Assembly (NCBI GenBank): GCA_036303105.1
Contig: JAXJBF010000110.1
Location: forward strand, 1-41,555
Source of the DNA: UMGS1590 sp036303105
GTDB taxonomy: Bacteria; Bacillota; Peptococcia; Peptococcales; Peptococcaceae
Direction: 5' to 3'
DNA: 41,555 nt
The translations under genes were made by a program, and so were the position numbers. Within the stretch, counting starts at the first letter, position 1. Each line of letters begins with the position of its first letter. Below, piece after piece: positions 16,424 to 24,337 of this stretch. The notes beneath the pieces are model-generated. The model searched no databases. It saw only the letters and a program-made list of their open reading frames with translations, and was not told the DNA's origin.

Positions 16424-17848
16424 CGATTCGATGGCGCGGCGAATGTTGTGGATATCGCTTTGCAGGAGCGGGTCTTGCTGCATGCCTTCCTCGATTTTGT
16501 CGATGGCATTAGAGACCGTGCTGTGGTCTTTACGGAAAAGCTTGCCAATGGCAGGCAGGCTCATTGCCAAGAGGCTGCGGCAGAAGTACATCGACACCTG
16601 GCGTGGCAGAAGCACGTCTTTCTTGCGGCTGGTGCCCATCATCTTTTCTCGGGACAAGCCATAGTATTCGCAGACCTTGGTGATGATGATATCTTGGGTC
16701 AGGTGTTTTTCGTGGGCCACCTTGTTTTTGATGGTGCGTTCGGCCAATTCCAATGTGATCGGCTGGTTGGAGATGCGGGCCGTGCTGATGACGGTCTGCA
16801 GCGCCCCTTCCAGGGTACGAATGTTGACGGCGACGTTGTCGACGATGTACTCAATGATGCGGTTGTCAACGACAGCGTTTTCCATTTCTGCTTTCTTTTG
16901 CAGGATGGCGATACGCGTTTCAACGTTTGGCACCTGGATGTTGGAGAGCACGCCGCCTTCAAAGCGGGTAACGAGGCGTTCTTCAAGATCTGGAATTTCG
17001 CGTGGCAGTTTATCGGATGTGATGATGATCTGGCGGTTGTTGTTGCGCAGCTCTTCGAACGTATGGAAGAATTCTTCCTGGGTCCCTTCTTTACCGGTCA
17101 GGAACTGGATATCATCAATCAAAAGCACGTCCACATTGCGATACTTGCTGCGGAAGGCCGGCGCCGAGTTTTGGTTTGGATTGATCGATGCGATGTATTC
17201 GTTGACGAAGTTTTCACAGGTGGTAAATTTGATTTTTGCTTCTGGCTGTGCCTGCAGAATCTGAAAGGCAATGGCGTTGAGTAAATGGGTTTTGCCAAGG
17301 CCGGAGTTGCCGTAGATGAAGAGCGGGTTGATGCTCTTGTTGCAGTTAAGGTCACGGCTCATATCGTCGGCGATGGCTTTGCACAGCGCGCGGCACTGTT
17401 CGTTGTTCTTGCCGATGACAAAGGTTTCAAAGGTGTAGTTTGGCTGCAGGCGGTGTCCGTCCAGCACTTCCAGACGCGGTGCCGTGTTGAGCGAGCAGGC
17501 CATGTTGTCAAAGATGCTGTCGTTTGCTGGTGTGCCGTGGCTGGCAGTGTTTTCCTTAAGGGCAGCCATGCGTGTGCGGAAAAGGGCAGCGTCTTCGCTG
17601 TTTAAAAACTGGATTTCCGCTTTGTCGTCACCCAGCGCCATTTTGACCCAGCGCAGCAGGGAATCCCCAAAGCCCTGCTGAGTAAGGCCGAGAAGCATGG
17701 TATCGTTGTTGACTTCGACCACGTACTGATTATTGACGAAATCAATAGGCATCAGATCTCTGTACCAGGCGTCGAAGACAAAGGGACTGACTTCGTCCTG
17801 CATTTTCAGAATGGCGGTCTGCCATGCTTGCATATAACGTTGTTCCAT
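16421..17848 (-). CDS. dnaA: Chromosomal replication initiator DnaA
   Basis: A 475-residue AAA+ initiator. Domain I is at about 1-80, with a flexible linker near 95-130. Domain III has Walker A GNSGLGKT (180-187) and Walker B LLIDDIQF (243-249). Domain IV carries the DNA-binding signature DHSTVSNAI (441-449; the usual form is DHTTV). It binds the boxes on both sides of its own gene. GGAGG lies nine bases before ATG 17848. Box clusters immediately upstream imply autoregulation (known for the family; inferred here). Unlike most Bacillota, it is not in a dnaA-dnaN-yaaA-recF-gyrB block; yaaA is missing and gyrB is remote. Confidence 0.98.
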   Translation of the reverse strand: MEQRYMQAWQTAILKMQDEVSPFVFDAWYRDLMPIDFVNNQYVVEVNNDTMLLGLTQQGFGDSLLRWVKMALGDDKAEIQFLNSEDAALFRTRMAALKENTASHGTPANDSIFDNMACSLNTAPRLEVLDGHRLQPNYTFETFVIGKNNEQCRALCKAIADDMSRDLNCNKSINPLFIYGNSGLGKTHLLNAIAFQILQAQPEAKIKFTTCENFVNEYIASINPNQNSAPAFRSKYRNVDVLLIDDIQFLTGKEGTQEEFFHTFEELRNNNRQIIITSDKLPREIPDLEERLVTRFEGGVLSNIQVPNVETRIAILQKKAEMENAVVDNRIIEYIVDNVAVNIRTLEGALQTVISTARISNQPITLELAERTIKNKVAHEKHLTQDIIITKVCEYYGLSREKMMGTSRKKDVLLPRQVSMYFCRSLLAMSLPAIGKLFRKDHSTVSNAIDKIEEGMQQDPLLQSDIHNIRRAIES

Positions 17849-17883
17849 AGTGGTTCCTCCAAAATACTATACAATAATGTGCG

Positions 17884-18295
17884 TTTTCCACATCTTGTGG
17901 ATGACGGCCTTGTGGAAAAAATCGCAGCATTTTTTGTGCTTTCTTAATGATAGCATACAAATTTTATTTTCGCACCCTCTGCAAAGGGCGTTCTGTGGAT
18001 TAAAATTGGACTTTTCCACAGGGTTTTCAACATATTTTTTCAGCATTATTCCAGAAAAGAGGCGGACTTTTCCTCATTTTGGCTGAGAATGCAAAAGTTT
18101 TCCACATATCCAAAGCGTAGAAAAAAAACTTTTCCACAAGCAAAAATTTTTTTCACAGCGGCGCAAAATAAAATACCCGGGAATTTCCACAAGAAATAAA
18201 CAGTCCCCCTTTCTAGTAGGCGCCACAGCCGTCAAGGGCCAGATATACACTTTTCCACAGTTTTTATGTGGAAAACTGGCAAAAGGTGTGGAAAA
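17884..18295. other. oriC: oriC part upstream of dnaA: cluster of variant DnaA boxes
   Basis: Boxes of the form TTTTCCACA or its complement TGTGGAAAA at 17884-17892, 17911-17919, 18012-18020, 18098-18106, 18130-18138, 18251-18259, 18267-18275 and 18287-18295. Related boxes lie at 17896-17904 (TGTGGATGA), 17994-18002 (TGTGGATTA) and 18183-18191 (ATTTCCACA). About eleven boxes in 410 bp in both orientations. With the dnaN-side cluster this makes a bipartite origin. Confidence 0.85.
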
Positions 18296-18385
18296 ATGTC
18301 TAAAAAAGCACACGGTTTTCGATAGTTTTGCTCAGGTGTGGTGGAAAATAACAACGGTCGCTGCGCACATTGAACAGCGAAAACA

Positions 18386-18480
18386 GCATCGTCGGTGATG
18401 GCGATGCAGCGAATGGTTGTTCGCTGGCGCGGCCCGACGCTCAAAATTGATGGCCGTCGTTTTTGACGAAGAGCGTCGGG
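18386..18480. repeat. Cluster of GC-rich hairpins between origin boxes and rpmH
   Basis: Three successive inverted repeats: GCATCG/CGATGC (18386-18391, 18402-18407), CAGCGAA/TTCGCTG (18407-18413, 18420-18426) and CCCGACGCTC/GAGCGTCGGG (18433-18442, 18471-18480) enclosing CGTC/GACG (18455-18458, 18465-18468). The stretch is GC-richer than the surrounding origin DNA. No coding sequence or T-run is convincing. It could be a structured RNA, an origin architectural element or a decayed repeat. Confidence 0.5.
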
Positions 18481-18634
18481 CAAACGTGACGATGGAGCGT
18501 GTCCTATTTTATAGAAAACCATGCTGACACATGAAAACTGAGGGACGTATTTTTGGCGTGCAACGTTGAGCTGGAAGATAAACAAAAATAATCCGTGAAA
18601 ACGGCAAAAAATCGCGTAAATATCGCTAAAAACC

Positions 18635-18663
18635 TTGACAAATCAACGTCTCTATAGTAAATT
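18635..18663 (+). promoter_or_regulatory. rpmH promoter
   Basis: Consensus -35 TTGACA (18635-18640), 17-bp spacer, -10 TAAATT (18658-18663), about 37 bp before the rpmH start. Confidence 0.7.
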
Positions 18664-18699
18664 GATAAATGCATGTAAACTAGGTCAGGAGGTGTGAAT

Positions 18700-18834
18700 A
18701 TGAAACGCACATATCAGCCAAAGAATAAGAAACACAAACGCGTTCATGGCTTCCGTAGAAGAATGCTTTCCAAAACTGGTCGCAATGTCTTAAAGAGAAG
18801 AAGAGCAAAAGGAAGAAAAGTGCTCAGCGCGTAA
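18700..18834 (+). CDS. rpmH: 50S ribosomal protein L34
   Basis: A 44-residue, extremely basic protein: MKRTYQPKNKKHKRVHGF, then RRRMLSKTGRNVLKRRRAKG and RKVLSA, the standard L34 sequence pattern. AGGAGGTG lies upstream of ATG 18700. It is the first gene of the right-arm block rpmH-rnpA-yidD-yidC-jag and diverges from dnaA, the classic arrangement beside oriC. A short terminator-like hairpin follows, as expected if much more L34 than RnpA is made. Confidence 0.98.
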   Translation: MKRTYQPKNKKHKRVHGFRRRMLSKTGRNVLKRRRAKGRKVLSA

Positions 18835-18864
18835 TTGTGAAAAGACACTTGAGATAGAGATAAG

Positions 18865-18896
18865 AAGGCCTTCATCGTTCGGATCAGGCCTTTTTT
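18865..18896 (+). terminator. Weak terminator or attenuator between rpmH and rnpA
   Basis: Arms AAGGCCT (18865-18871) and AGGCCTT (18886-18892) with a 14-base loop and T6. The short stem suggests partial read-through into rnpA. Confidence 0.65.
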
Positions 18897-18926
18897 ATCT
18901 TTATTGTCAAAAAAGGGTGTGAAAAC

Positions 18927-19271
18927 ATGCTTGCTTCGTCAAGAAGAATTAAAAAGAGAGAAGAATTTTCTCATATCTATCATCACAAACATTCCAAGGC
19001 CAATGCCTATATGGTGATATATATGAAGGAAAATGACTGTGGTCATGCCAGATTTGGGTTTTCACTCTCGAAAAAAGTTGGCAAGGCACATGTGAGAAAT
19101 CGTTACAAACGGCGTCTTTCCGAAATTGTGCGTCTGCACTGGGAAGGCTTCCGTGCCTATGATGTGGTGGTGGTGGCCCGCAAGGACATCGTCACCCTGG
19201 ACTATCATGCTTTAGAGGATGCTTTTCTAAAGCTTGCGGAAAGAAGCGGTATTTATGAAACCTCTCATTAA
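18927..19271 (+). CDS. rnpA: Ribonuclease P protein component
   Basis: A 114-residue basic protein subunit of RNase P, which matures the 5' ends of tRNAs. It carries the family signature RNRYKRRLSEIVR (near residues 57-69), preceded by FGFSLSKKVGKAHV, and an N-terminal RRIKKREEFSHIY. AAAAGGGTGTG precedes ATG 18927. Its end overlaps the start of yidD by 17 bases, a common arrangement. Confidence 0.97.
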   Translation: MLASSRRIKKREEFSHIYHHKHSKANAYMVIYMKENDCGHARFGFSLSKKVGKAHVRNRYKRRLSEIVRLHWEGFRAYDVVVVARKDIVTLDYHALEDAFLKLAERSGIYETSH

Positions 19272-19479
19272 AAACGGTCTTTTAGCCATGATTCGTTTTT
19301 ATCAGCAGTATCTGTCCGCCATGAAAGGCGGTCCGTCATGCCGTTTTGTGCCGACTTGCTCGGCTTACGCATATGAAGCCATCACAAAATACGGCGTTAT
19401 CAAAGGCGGCGCGCTGGCAATCTGGCGCATTCTCCGCTGCAACCCGTTTTCCAAGGGTGGCTACGACCCGGTACCTTAA
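19255..19479 (+). CDS. yidD: Membrane protein insertion efficiency factor YidD
   Basis: A 74-residue protein of the DUF37/YidD family: RFYQQYLSAMKGGPSCRFVPTCS-type core (cysteines in PSCRF and PTCSAY), then the third cysteine in RILRCNPFSKGGYDPVP. It is membrane-associated through an N-terminal amphipathic helix and assists YidC. ATG 19255 is chosen because the family starts near MKPL; an in-frame start at 19234 would add seven residues. It overlaps rnpA and precedes yidC. Confidence 0.95.
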   Translation: MKPLIKNGLLAMIRFYQQYLSAMKGGPSCRFVPTCSAYAYEAITKYGVIKGGALAIWRILRCNPFSKGGYDPVP

Positions 19480-19524
19480 ATCTACCTTGAATCGGCCCTT
19501 AGGAGGTGAACGCCTCGTCGCTGT

Positions 19525-20412
19525 GTGCGAGTGAGGCTCCATTTGAGCACTTTAGTTAATATTTTTACACAATTTATCCATGGGTTGTATCAATTGACAG
19601 CAGCTGTTGGTTTTCCAAGCTATGCATTGGCAATCATCATTTTGGGTTTGATTGTCCGTGTGATCTTGCTGCCACTTACCATCATGCAGATGAAATCCAT
19701 GCTTGGGATGACCGAGATTCAGCCTGAGCTGCAGCAGTTGCAGCAAAAATATGCCAACAACCGCGAAAAACTCAGTGAAGAGATGATGAAGCTCTATCAG
19801 GAGTATAATGTCAAACCGGCAGCAGGTTGTCTGCCAATTCTGATTCAGCTGCCAATTCTCTACATTTTGTTTTATGCCATCCGTGGTTATCAGTTCACCG
19901 ATCACGCCAATTTCTTCTGGATCAGCAGTTTGAACGATACCGACCCAACCTTCGTGTTGCCAATTGCCCTTGGTATCATCATGTTCATTCAGCAGAAAAT
20001 TGCCATGAGCATCAATCCACAGTCTACCGATCCATCCAATCCGATGAACATGACGATGAAAATGATGCTTTATGTGATGCCATTGATCATGTTCTTCTCA
20101 GCAACCCAAATGCCTAGCGGGCTTGTTATTTATTGGTTGACCACTTCTGGTTTCATGGTCTTCCAGCAGCTCCTTGTGAACCGTATTCGTAAAAAAGAAT
20201 TGGCAAAGCGTGCTGAAGAACGTGCAGCGCGTCTTGCTGAACGTGAAAAAGAAAAAGAACAAGAGAAAAAACGTGGTCAGAATCCTTCCAAGAAGAAGAC
20301 CAAACAGCAACTGAAAAACGAACACAAGGCGAAGAAGCGCGACGCGAAGTACCAGGCGCCAAGCAAAGAAGGCAGTCATGCCACTTACCAGGCGCCAAAG
20401 AAATCAAAATAA
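19525..20412 (+). CDS. yidC: Membrane protein insertase YidC/Oxa1/SpoIIIJ
   Basis: Inserts membrane proteins with or without SecYEG. The 289-295-residue product has five helices, lacks the large periplasmic domain of proteobacterial YidC, and contains the conserved arginine in LGLIVRVILLPLT, the motif KPAAGCLPILIQLPIL and a C-terminal tail (about 213-295) very rich in Lys/Glu/Arg, which binds ribosomes in related proteins. The start is unclear because there is no ATG. AGGAGGTG (19501-19508) is 16 bases before GTG 19525. TTG 19543 has GAGG six bases upstream. A hairpin with arms GCCTC (19512-19516) and GAGGC (19533-19537) lies between and could bring the strong ribosome binding site near TTG 19543. 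Confidence 0.94.
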   Translation: MRVRLHLSTLVNIFTQFIHGLYQLTAAVGFPSYALAIIILGLIVRVILLPLTIMQMKSMLGMTEIQPELQQLQQKYANNREKLSEEMMKLYQEYNVKPAAGCLPILIQLPILYILFYAIRGYQFTDHANFFWISSLNDTDPTFVLPIALGIIMFIQQKIAMSINPQSTDPSNPMNMTMKMMLYVMPLIMFFSATQMPSGLVIYWLTTSGFMVFQQLLVNRIRKKELAKRAEERAARLAEREKEKEQEKKRGQNPSKKKTKQQLKNEHKAKKRDAKYQAPSKEGSHATYQAPKKSK

Positions 20413-20452
20413 TAACCGTTTTGATTTTGATGTTGCAGGGGGAATAGAGTAA

Positions 20453-21271
20453 ATGATTGAAAAGATGAAGATCACCGCCAAAACAGTGGAAGAAGCCATT
20501 AAAAAGGCGGCGGATATTTGGAAAATAGACGCTGAAAAGAACGGCTATACCGTTATTCAAGAGCCTAGCCGCGGCATTTTCGGTATTGGCAGCAAGGATG
20601 CCATCATCGAAGTGAATAAAACGGTGCCGGATGTGGAAGCGCCAGAATCTGACAAAGTGGAGGACATTGTCAAAGAAGAACCTGTACAGGTTATTACAAA
20701 GTCTGAGCCTGTCGTGGAAGAAGAAACGGAAATCATCGTTGAAGACCTCAGCACTGCAATGAAAGATGAAAGCTTCATGGCAGAAGCTGTTGCTGAAGCG
20801 GAAGCTGTCAGCGGGGATGCTGTTAGCGCTGAGGAAGTCGGCTTGGCTTTTCTGGGACCGATCTTCAAAGCGTTGAAGGTGGAGGATGCTGTCATCAATG
20901 TCAGCGAAGAAGACAACACCATTCGTTTCGATGTGACTGGCGAACGCGTTGGAATTTTGATTGGCCGTCATGGGGAAACCCTCAACGCCATTCAATTTCT
21001 GATGAGTTTGGTGATTAATGGCAAGCTGGAAAACCATCGCGGTGTCATTTTTGATGTTGAAAATTACCGTGAACGTCAGGCTGAAAAGCTGGAAAATCTG
21101 GCCATGCGCATGGCAGAAAAATGCCGTCGCACCCATCGTCGCGTGACCCTCAGCCCTATGAATGCTGCTGAACGCCGTATCATTCACATCACTGTAGAAA
21201 AGGTCAAAGGTGTGACCTCCTACAGCGAAGGCAACGAACCACATCGTCGTGTGGTCATCGTTGAAGACTAA
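20453..21271 (+). CDS. jag: RNA-binding protein Jag/KhpB (EloR)
   Basis: A 272-residue cytoplasmic RNA-binding protein linked in Gram-positives to cell elongation and sporulation. Jag-N domain at 5-55 (RGIFGIGSKDA motif), an acidic linker rich in Glu/Val/Asp (57-125), a KH domain with GRHG at 171-174, and an R3H domain at about 215-272 (MNAAERRIIH at 236-245). GGGGG precedes ATG 20453. It is last in the yidC block and is followed by two terminators; the usual next genes mnmE and mnmG are missing. Confidence 0.96.
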   Translation: MIEKMKITAKTVEEAIKKAADIWKIDAEKNGYTVIQEPSRGIFGIGSKDAIIEVNKTVPDVEAPESDKVEDIVKEEPVQVITKSEPVVEEETEIIVEDLSTAMKDESFMAEAVAEAEAVSGDAVSAEEVGLAFLGPIFKALKVEDAVINVSEEDNTIRFDVTGERVGILIGRHGETLNAIQFLMSLVINGKLENHRGVIFDVENYRERQAEKLENLAMRMAEKCRRTHRRVTLSPMNAAERRIIHITVEKVKGVTSYSEGNEPHRRVVIVED

Positions 21272-21319
21272 ACATAGATATTGTGCAGTGCATATTGATG
21301 AAAGTCATCACTGCTTATG

Positions 21320-21354
21320 AAAAAAGGTGCTGTCCTTGTGGCAGCACCTTTTTT
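21320..21354 (+). terminator. Terminator after jag
   Basis: Arms AAAAAGGTGCTG (21321-21332) and CAGCACCTTTTT (21342-21353), with a 9-base loop and T-run. Confidence 0.92.
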
Positions 21355-21366
21355 GTATAGGATTTC

Positions 21367-21401
21367 AAACCGCAGACCCTTGTGGTGTCTGCGGTTTTTT
21401 T
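21367..21401 (+). terminator. Second tandem terminator after jag
   Basis: Arms AAACCGCAGAC (21367-21377) and GTCTGCGGTTT (21387-21397), followed by T-run. The minus-strand T-run is short, so it mainly serves the plus strand, but it may weakly stop the convergent pucR gene. Confidence 0.85.
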
Positions 21402-21431
21402 AGTGGGCGGCTGAAGCAGCAGTCTTTCTGT

Positions 21432-22613
21432 TCAACAGTTTGGTGGTGTTTCAGAAAAGAGCGCCAGATAGTCGGCAACTTGGAACGCCGATAGAAGCTG
21501 AAAGCAGATCATGGGGTCATTCAGCTGATAGCCCAGCTTGTCTTTCAAAAGGCGCAGCCTGTGGGCAGCGGTGTTTCGGTGGCAGAAGGCGGCGTCGGCA
21601 ATGTCTTTGAGGCTGCCTTTGTGGATGAGATAAAGATAGAGGGTGTGGGTGAGTGCGCTCTGGTGCTTGGCATCGTATTCCTGCACAGGGCCCAGCAGTT
21701 CCTGGACATAGGCGGCAAGGCGTTCGTGATCGTTGATTTCTAAGAGCAGGCGAAAAAAACCCATGTCGTCGTAGCTGGCCAAAGGCTGGCCTTGATGTTG
21801 TGCCCAAAGCAGCGCTGCCTGCGCTTGCTTGACACTGCGCGATAAGAGCGACAGGCTGGGACTTTGGCCGCCAATGCCAGCAAACAGGGGATGTGAAAAA
21901 AAGCCAGGAAGGCGTTGCAGCAGTGTTTCAGCGGCAGAACGGACGGCATTGGCATGCTCGGGCTGGCAGATGAAAATGAGATGTTGATGGTTCATCAGCA
22001 GAAATGCAGGAAAATCAAAAGACCATAGAAGCGGCTGTAAGCGGCGATGCAGGAGAAGGTTGGGTTGGGTGACGGACCCCATATGAAAGAGCACCGCCCA
22101 GCAGGGGTTGGCAGCTGAAAAGCCATTGTCGGCCAGGCGCTGTAAGGCCTGATGATGATCGGCTTGAGGATCCAGCAATGTTTGAAATGCCTGATGAATC
22201 ACTTCGCGGTGTTGGGCATCGGTAAAAATGCGGTCGCAATAATCGCGCGTCACATCGTAGATATGGATGCGCCAGGGCATCAAGAAGAGGGGAAAGGCGT
22301 TTTCATCACAAAAATCCAGCACAGCCTGGGAAATGTGTTGTCGGTTCAGATAGGGGCCTTCGTTGATGATCAGCCCGCAAGTGTGTGCCTGGACGATGTG
22401 TTGCAGCATGTCAAGCAGCCAGGATGACTGACCGCCGCTCATGACGCCGGTGGTGATGATGAGCTCGTCACCGTGAAGAAAGTTGGAGATGGTGTAGTCT
22501 TCCAACACATAGACCCAGTTCATCGGTCGTTTCAGACCAGCGGCGCCAGCAATCAGTTCCAGATGAAAGCGCTGATGTGTGGTTTCGTAGATGTCTTTGA
22601 CAGTCAATGACAT
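21432..22613 (-). CDS. PucR-family transcriptional regulator
   Basis: A 393-residue regulator. The N-terminal PucR domain (about 1-125, including DELIITTGVM and the alternating strand/helix pattern to RDYCDRIF) is followed by a GGDEF-like middle region and a C-terminal Fis-type HTH (about 335-385, KGSLKDIADAAFCHRNTAAHR then LRLLKDKLGY). Relatives control purine, GABA and amino-acid catabolism as activators. GAAAGGAG precedes ATG 22613. Its promoter on the minus strand is TTGTGT (22663-22668), 17 bp, TATAGT (22640-22645). Divergent orientation to a GabT-type transaminase with a shared intergenic palindrome suggests it controls that gene. Confidence 0.9.
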   Translation of the reverse strand: MSLTVKDIYETTHQRFHLELIAGAAGLKRPMNWVYVLEDYTISNFLHGDELIITTGVMSGGQSSWLLDMLQHIVQAHTCGLIINEGPYLNRQHISQAVLDFCDENAFPLFLMPWRIHIYDVTRDYCDRIFTDAQHREVIHQAFQTLLDPQADHHQALQRLADNGFSAANPCWAVLFHMGSVTQPNLLLHRRLQPLLWSFDFPAFLLMNHQHLIFICQPEHANAVRSAAETLLQRLPGFFSHPLFAGIGGQSPSLSLLSRSVKQAQAALLWAQHQGQPLASYDDMGFFRLLLEINDHERLAAYVQELLGPVQEYDAKHQSALTHTLYLYLIHKGSLKDIADAAFCHRNTAAHRLRLLKDKLGYQLNDPMICFQLLSAFQVADYLALFSETPPNC

Positions 22614-22639
22614 GAAAAAACGCTCCTTTCTATGGAGAA

Positions 22640-22791
22640 ACTATAGCACAGATGTGCTGAACACACAATGTCATTTATAAAGAGCGCTCTTATTCTCGCA
22701 AATAAGAGTTTATATTGTGCATAATGCACAACAACGTGTGGTTTTATTGTGACCATGGCCTCTTGTTGTGCAGAGAAAAAAAGCCTATACT
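22640..22791. promoter_or_regulatory. Divergent pucR/gabT control region with palindromes
   Basis: Minus-strand pucR promoter at 22640-22668 and plus-strand promoter TTGTTG (22763-22768), 17 bp, TATACT (22786-22791). Between them: a perfect 12-bp palindrome AAGAGCGCTCTT (22680-22691), an overlapping inverted repeat CTCTTATT/AATAAGAG (22687-22694, 22701-22708) and a perfect 17-bp dyad TTGTGCATAATGCACAA (22715-22731). The dyad is centred 40 bp upstream of the gabT -35, a plausible activator position. PucR as binder is inference. Confidence 0.65.
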
Positions 22792-22900
22792 TCCTGTATT
22801 GAAAGAAAACACAGCAGTGGCTGGTGGTCTGACAAAGGTGCTGAATGCAAGGGCGCATTTTTCAGGGTACCAGCCGCTTTTTTTATGGGAGGTTAGAAAA

Positions 22901-24271
22901 ATGAGTGAATGCGTATTGAGAGAATCGTTGCCAGAGATTGTGACCGAAACTTTGCCAGGACCAAAGGCACAAAGCATCATCGACCGCCGTCATGCGGTGG
23001 TGCCAAATGCCATTGGCTGCGTGTACCCTGCTGTCATTGCACGCGGGGAAGGTGCCATGATTGAAGACGTGGACGGCAACCGCTTTTTAGATTGGGTCGG
23101 CGGTGTCGGTGTTTTGAACATCGGTTACACACAGCCTGAAGTGGTAGAAGCTGTCAAAGCGCAGGCTGATAAATACTTCCACGGTATGATCAACATTGTT
23201 ACTCATGAAGGGTATGTGGCTCTGGCTGAAAAACTTTGCGCAATCGCACCGGTCAAAGGCGATAAAAAGAAGGCATTCTTTGCAAATTCTGGCGCCGAAG
23301 CCGATGAAAACGCGGTGAAGATCGCGAAAGCGTTCACCAAGCGCCCAAACATCATCGTTTTTTCTGGTGCATTTCATGGGCGCACGCTGCTGACCATGTC
23401 GATGACGGCCAAAAAAGCCTACGCTGTCGACATGGGGCCGCTGCCTGGCGGTGTGTTCCGTGCCCAGTTCCCGTATTATTATCGTCAGCCAGAAGGCATG
23501 AATGAAGCAGAACGATTGAATTACTATGTGACATCTTTGGAAGCTGTTTTTGAAGAATGCGCGCCTGCCAATACCATTGCTGCTGTGGTGGTGGAACCGC
23601 TTCAGGGCGAAGGCGGTTTTATTCCGGCACCGTTGGAATGGGTGAAGGCTGTGCGTCAGATTTGTGACAAATACGGCATCATGCTGATTGCTGATGAAGT
23701 GCAGAGTGGTTTCTGCCGCACCGGGCGCATGTTTGCTACCAACTATTGGGCAGAGGCAGGAGTTCAGCCAGATATTTTAGCCACAGCGAAATCCATTGCT
23801 GCTGGGGTGCCGCTGTCGGCCATTGTGGCACGTGAAGAAATCATGGATGCACCAGCACCAGGCACCATTGGCGGCACGTTCTGCGGCAATGCGCTGGCTT
23901 GCGCCGCTGGGCTGAAGGTCATCGACATCATGGAGCGCGACCATCTGGCCGATCGTTCGCTGGAAATCGGCAAGACCGTCACCGCCTATTACAAAGACAT
24001 GATGGCAGAGTATGACTGCATCGGTGATGTGCGCGGCTTAGGCGGCATGATTGGCATTGAATTTGTGACCGATCAGGCCAGCAAGACACCGGATGCTGCC
24101 CTCACTGCTGCTGTGGTGCAGGATTGTGCGCAGCATGGACTCTTGGTGGAAAGTGCAGGTGTGTATAACAATGTCATTCGTTTTCTGGCGCCGTTGGTCA
24201 TGACCGATGAACAGCTGGCAGCTGGCTTGAAGATTTTCCATGATGCGGTGGACCGCTGCGCCAAGAGATAA
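22901..24271 (+). CDS. gabT: 4-aminobutyrate (GABA)-type aminotransferase
   Basis: A 456-residue class III PLP transaminase that moves an omega-amino group to 2-oxoglutarate, giving a semialdehyde and glutamate. Phosphate-binding NSGAEA is at 129-134, the stacking segment AFHGR at 157-161, the PLP aspartate Asp265 in IADEVQSGF and the Schiff-base Lys297 in ATAKSIAAGVPLSA, the pattern of GABA transaminases. GGGAGG lies upstream of ATG 22901; an in-frame ATG at 22715 lies upstream of the promoter and is rejected. Neighbouring PucR and PuuR-like regulators and a 4-hydroxybutyrate-dehydrogenase-like enzyme fit GABA or a similar substrate; 5-aminovalerate or beta-alanine are possible. Confidence 0.88.
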   Translation: MSECVLRESLPEIVTETLPGPKAQSIIDRRHAVVPNAIGCVYPAVIARGEGAMIEDVDGNRFLDWVGGVGVLNIGYTQPEVVEAVKAQADKYFHGMINIVTHEGYVALAEKLCAIAPVKGDKKKAFFANSGAEADENAVKIAKAFTKRPNIIVFSGAFHGRTLLTMSMTAKKAYAVDMGPLPGGVFRAQFPYYYRQPEGMNEAERLNYYVTSLEAVFEECAPANTIAAVVVEPLQGEGGFIPAPLEWVKAVRQICDKYGIMLIADEVQSGFCRTGRMFATNYWAEAGVQPDILATAKSIAAGVPLSAIVAREEIMDAPAPGTIGGTFCGNALACAAGLKVIDIMERDHLADRSLEIGKTVTAYYKDMMAEYDCIGDVRGLGGMIGIEFVTDQASKTPDAALTAAVVQDCAQHGLLVESAGVYNNVIRFLAPLVMTDEQLAAGLKIFHDAVDRCAKR

Positions 24272-24337
24272 GGGCAGATTTTGCCATTCTGTGATATAAT
24301 GATAACAATTGACTTCACAGAGAAAGCGGGTTGCGCG

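Noticed and set aside
18232..18585. Minus-strand frame of 117 residues in the origin
   Set aside because: It crosses DnaA boxes and the hairpin cluster, has no ribosome binding site and shows no recognisable protein pattern.
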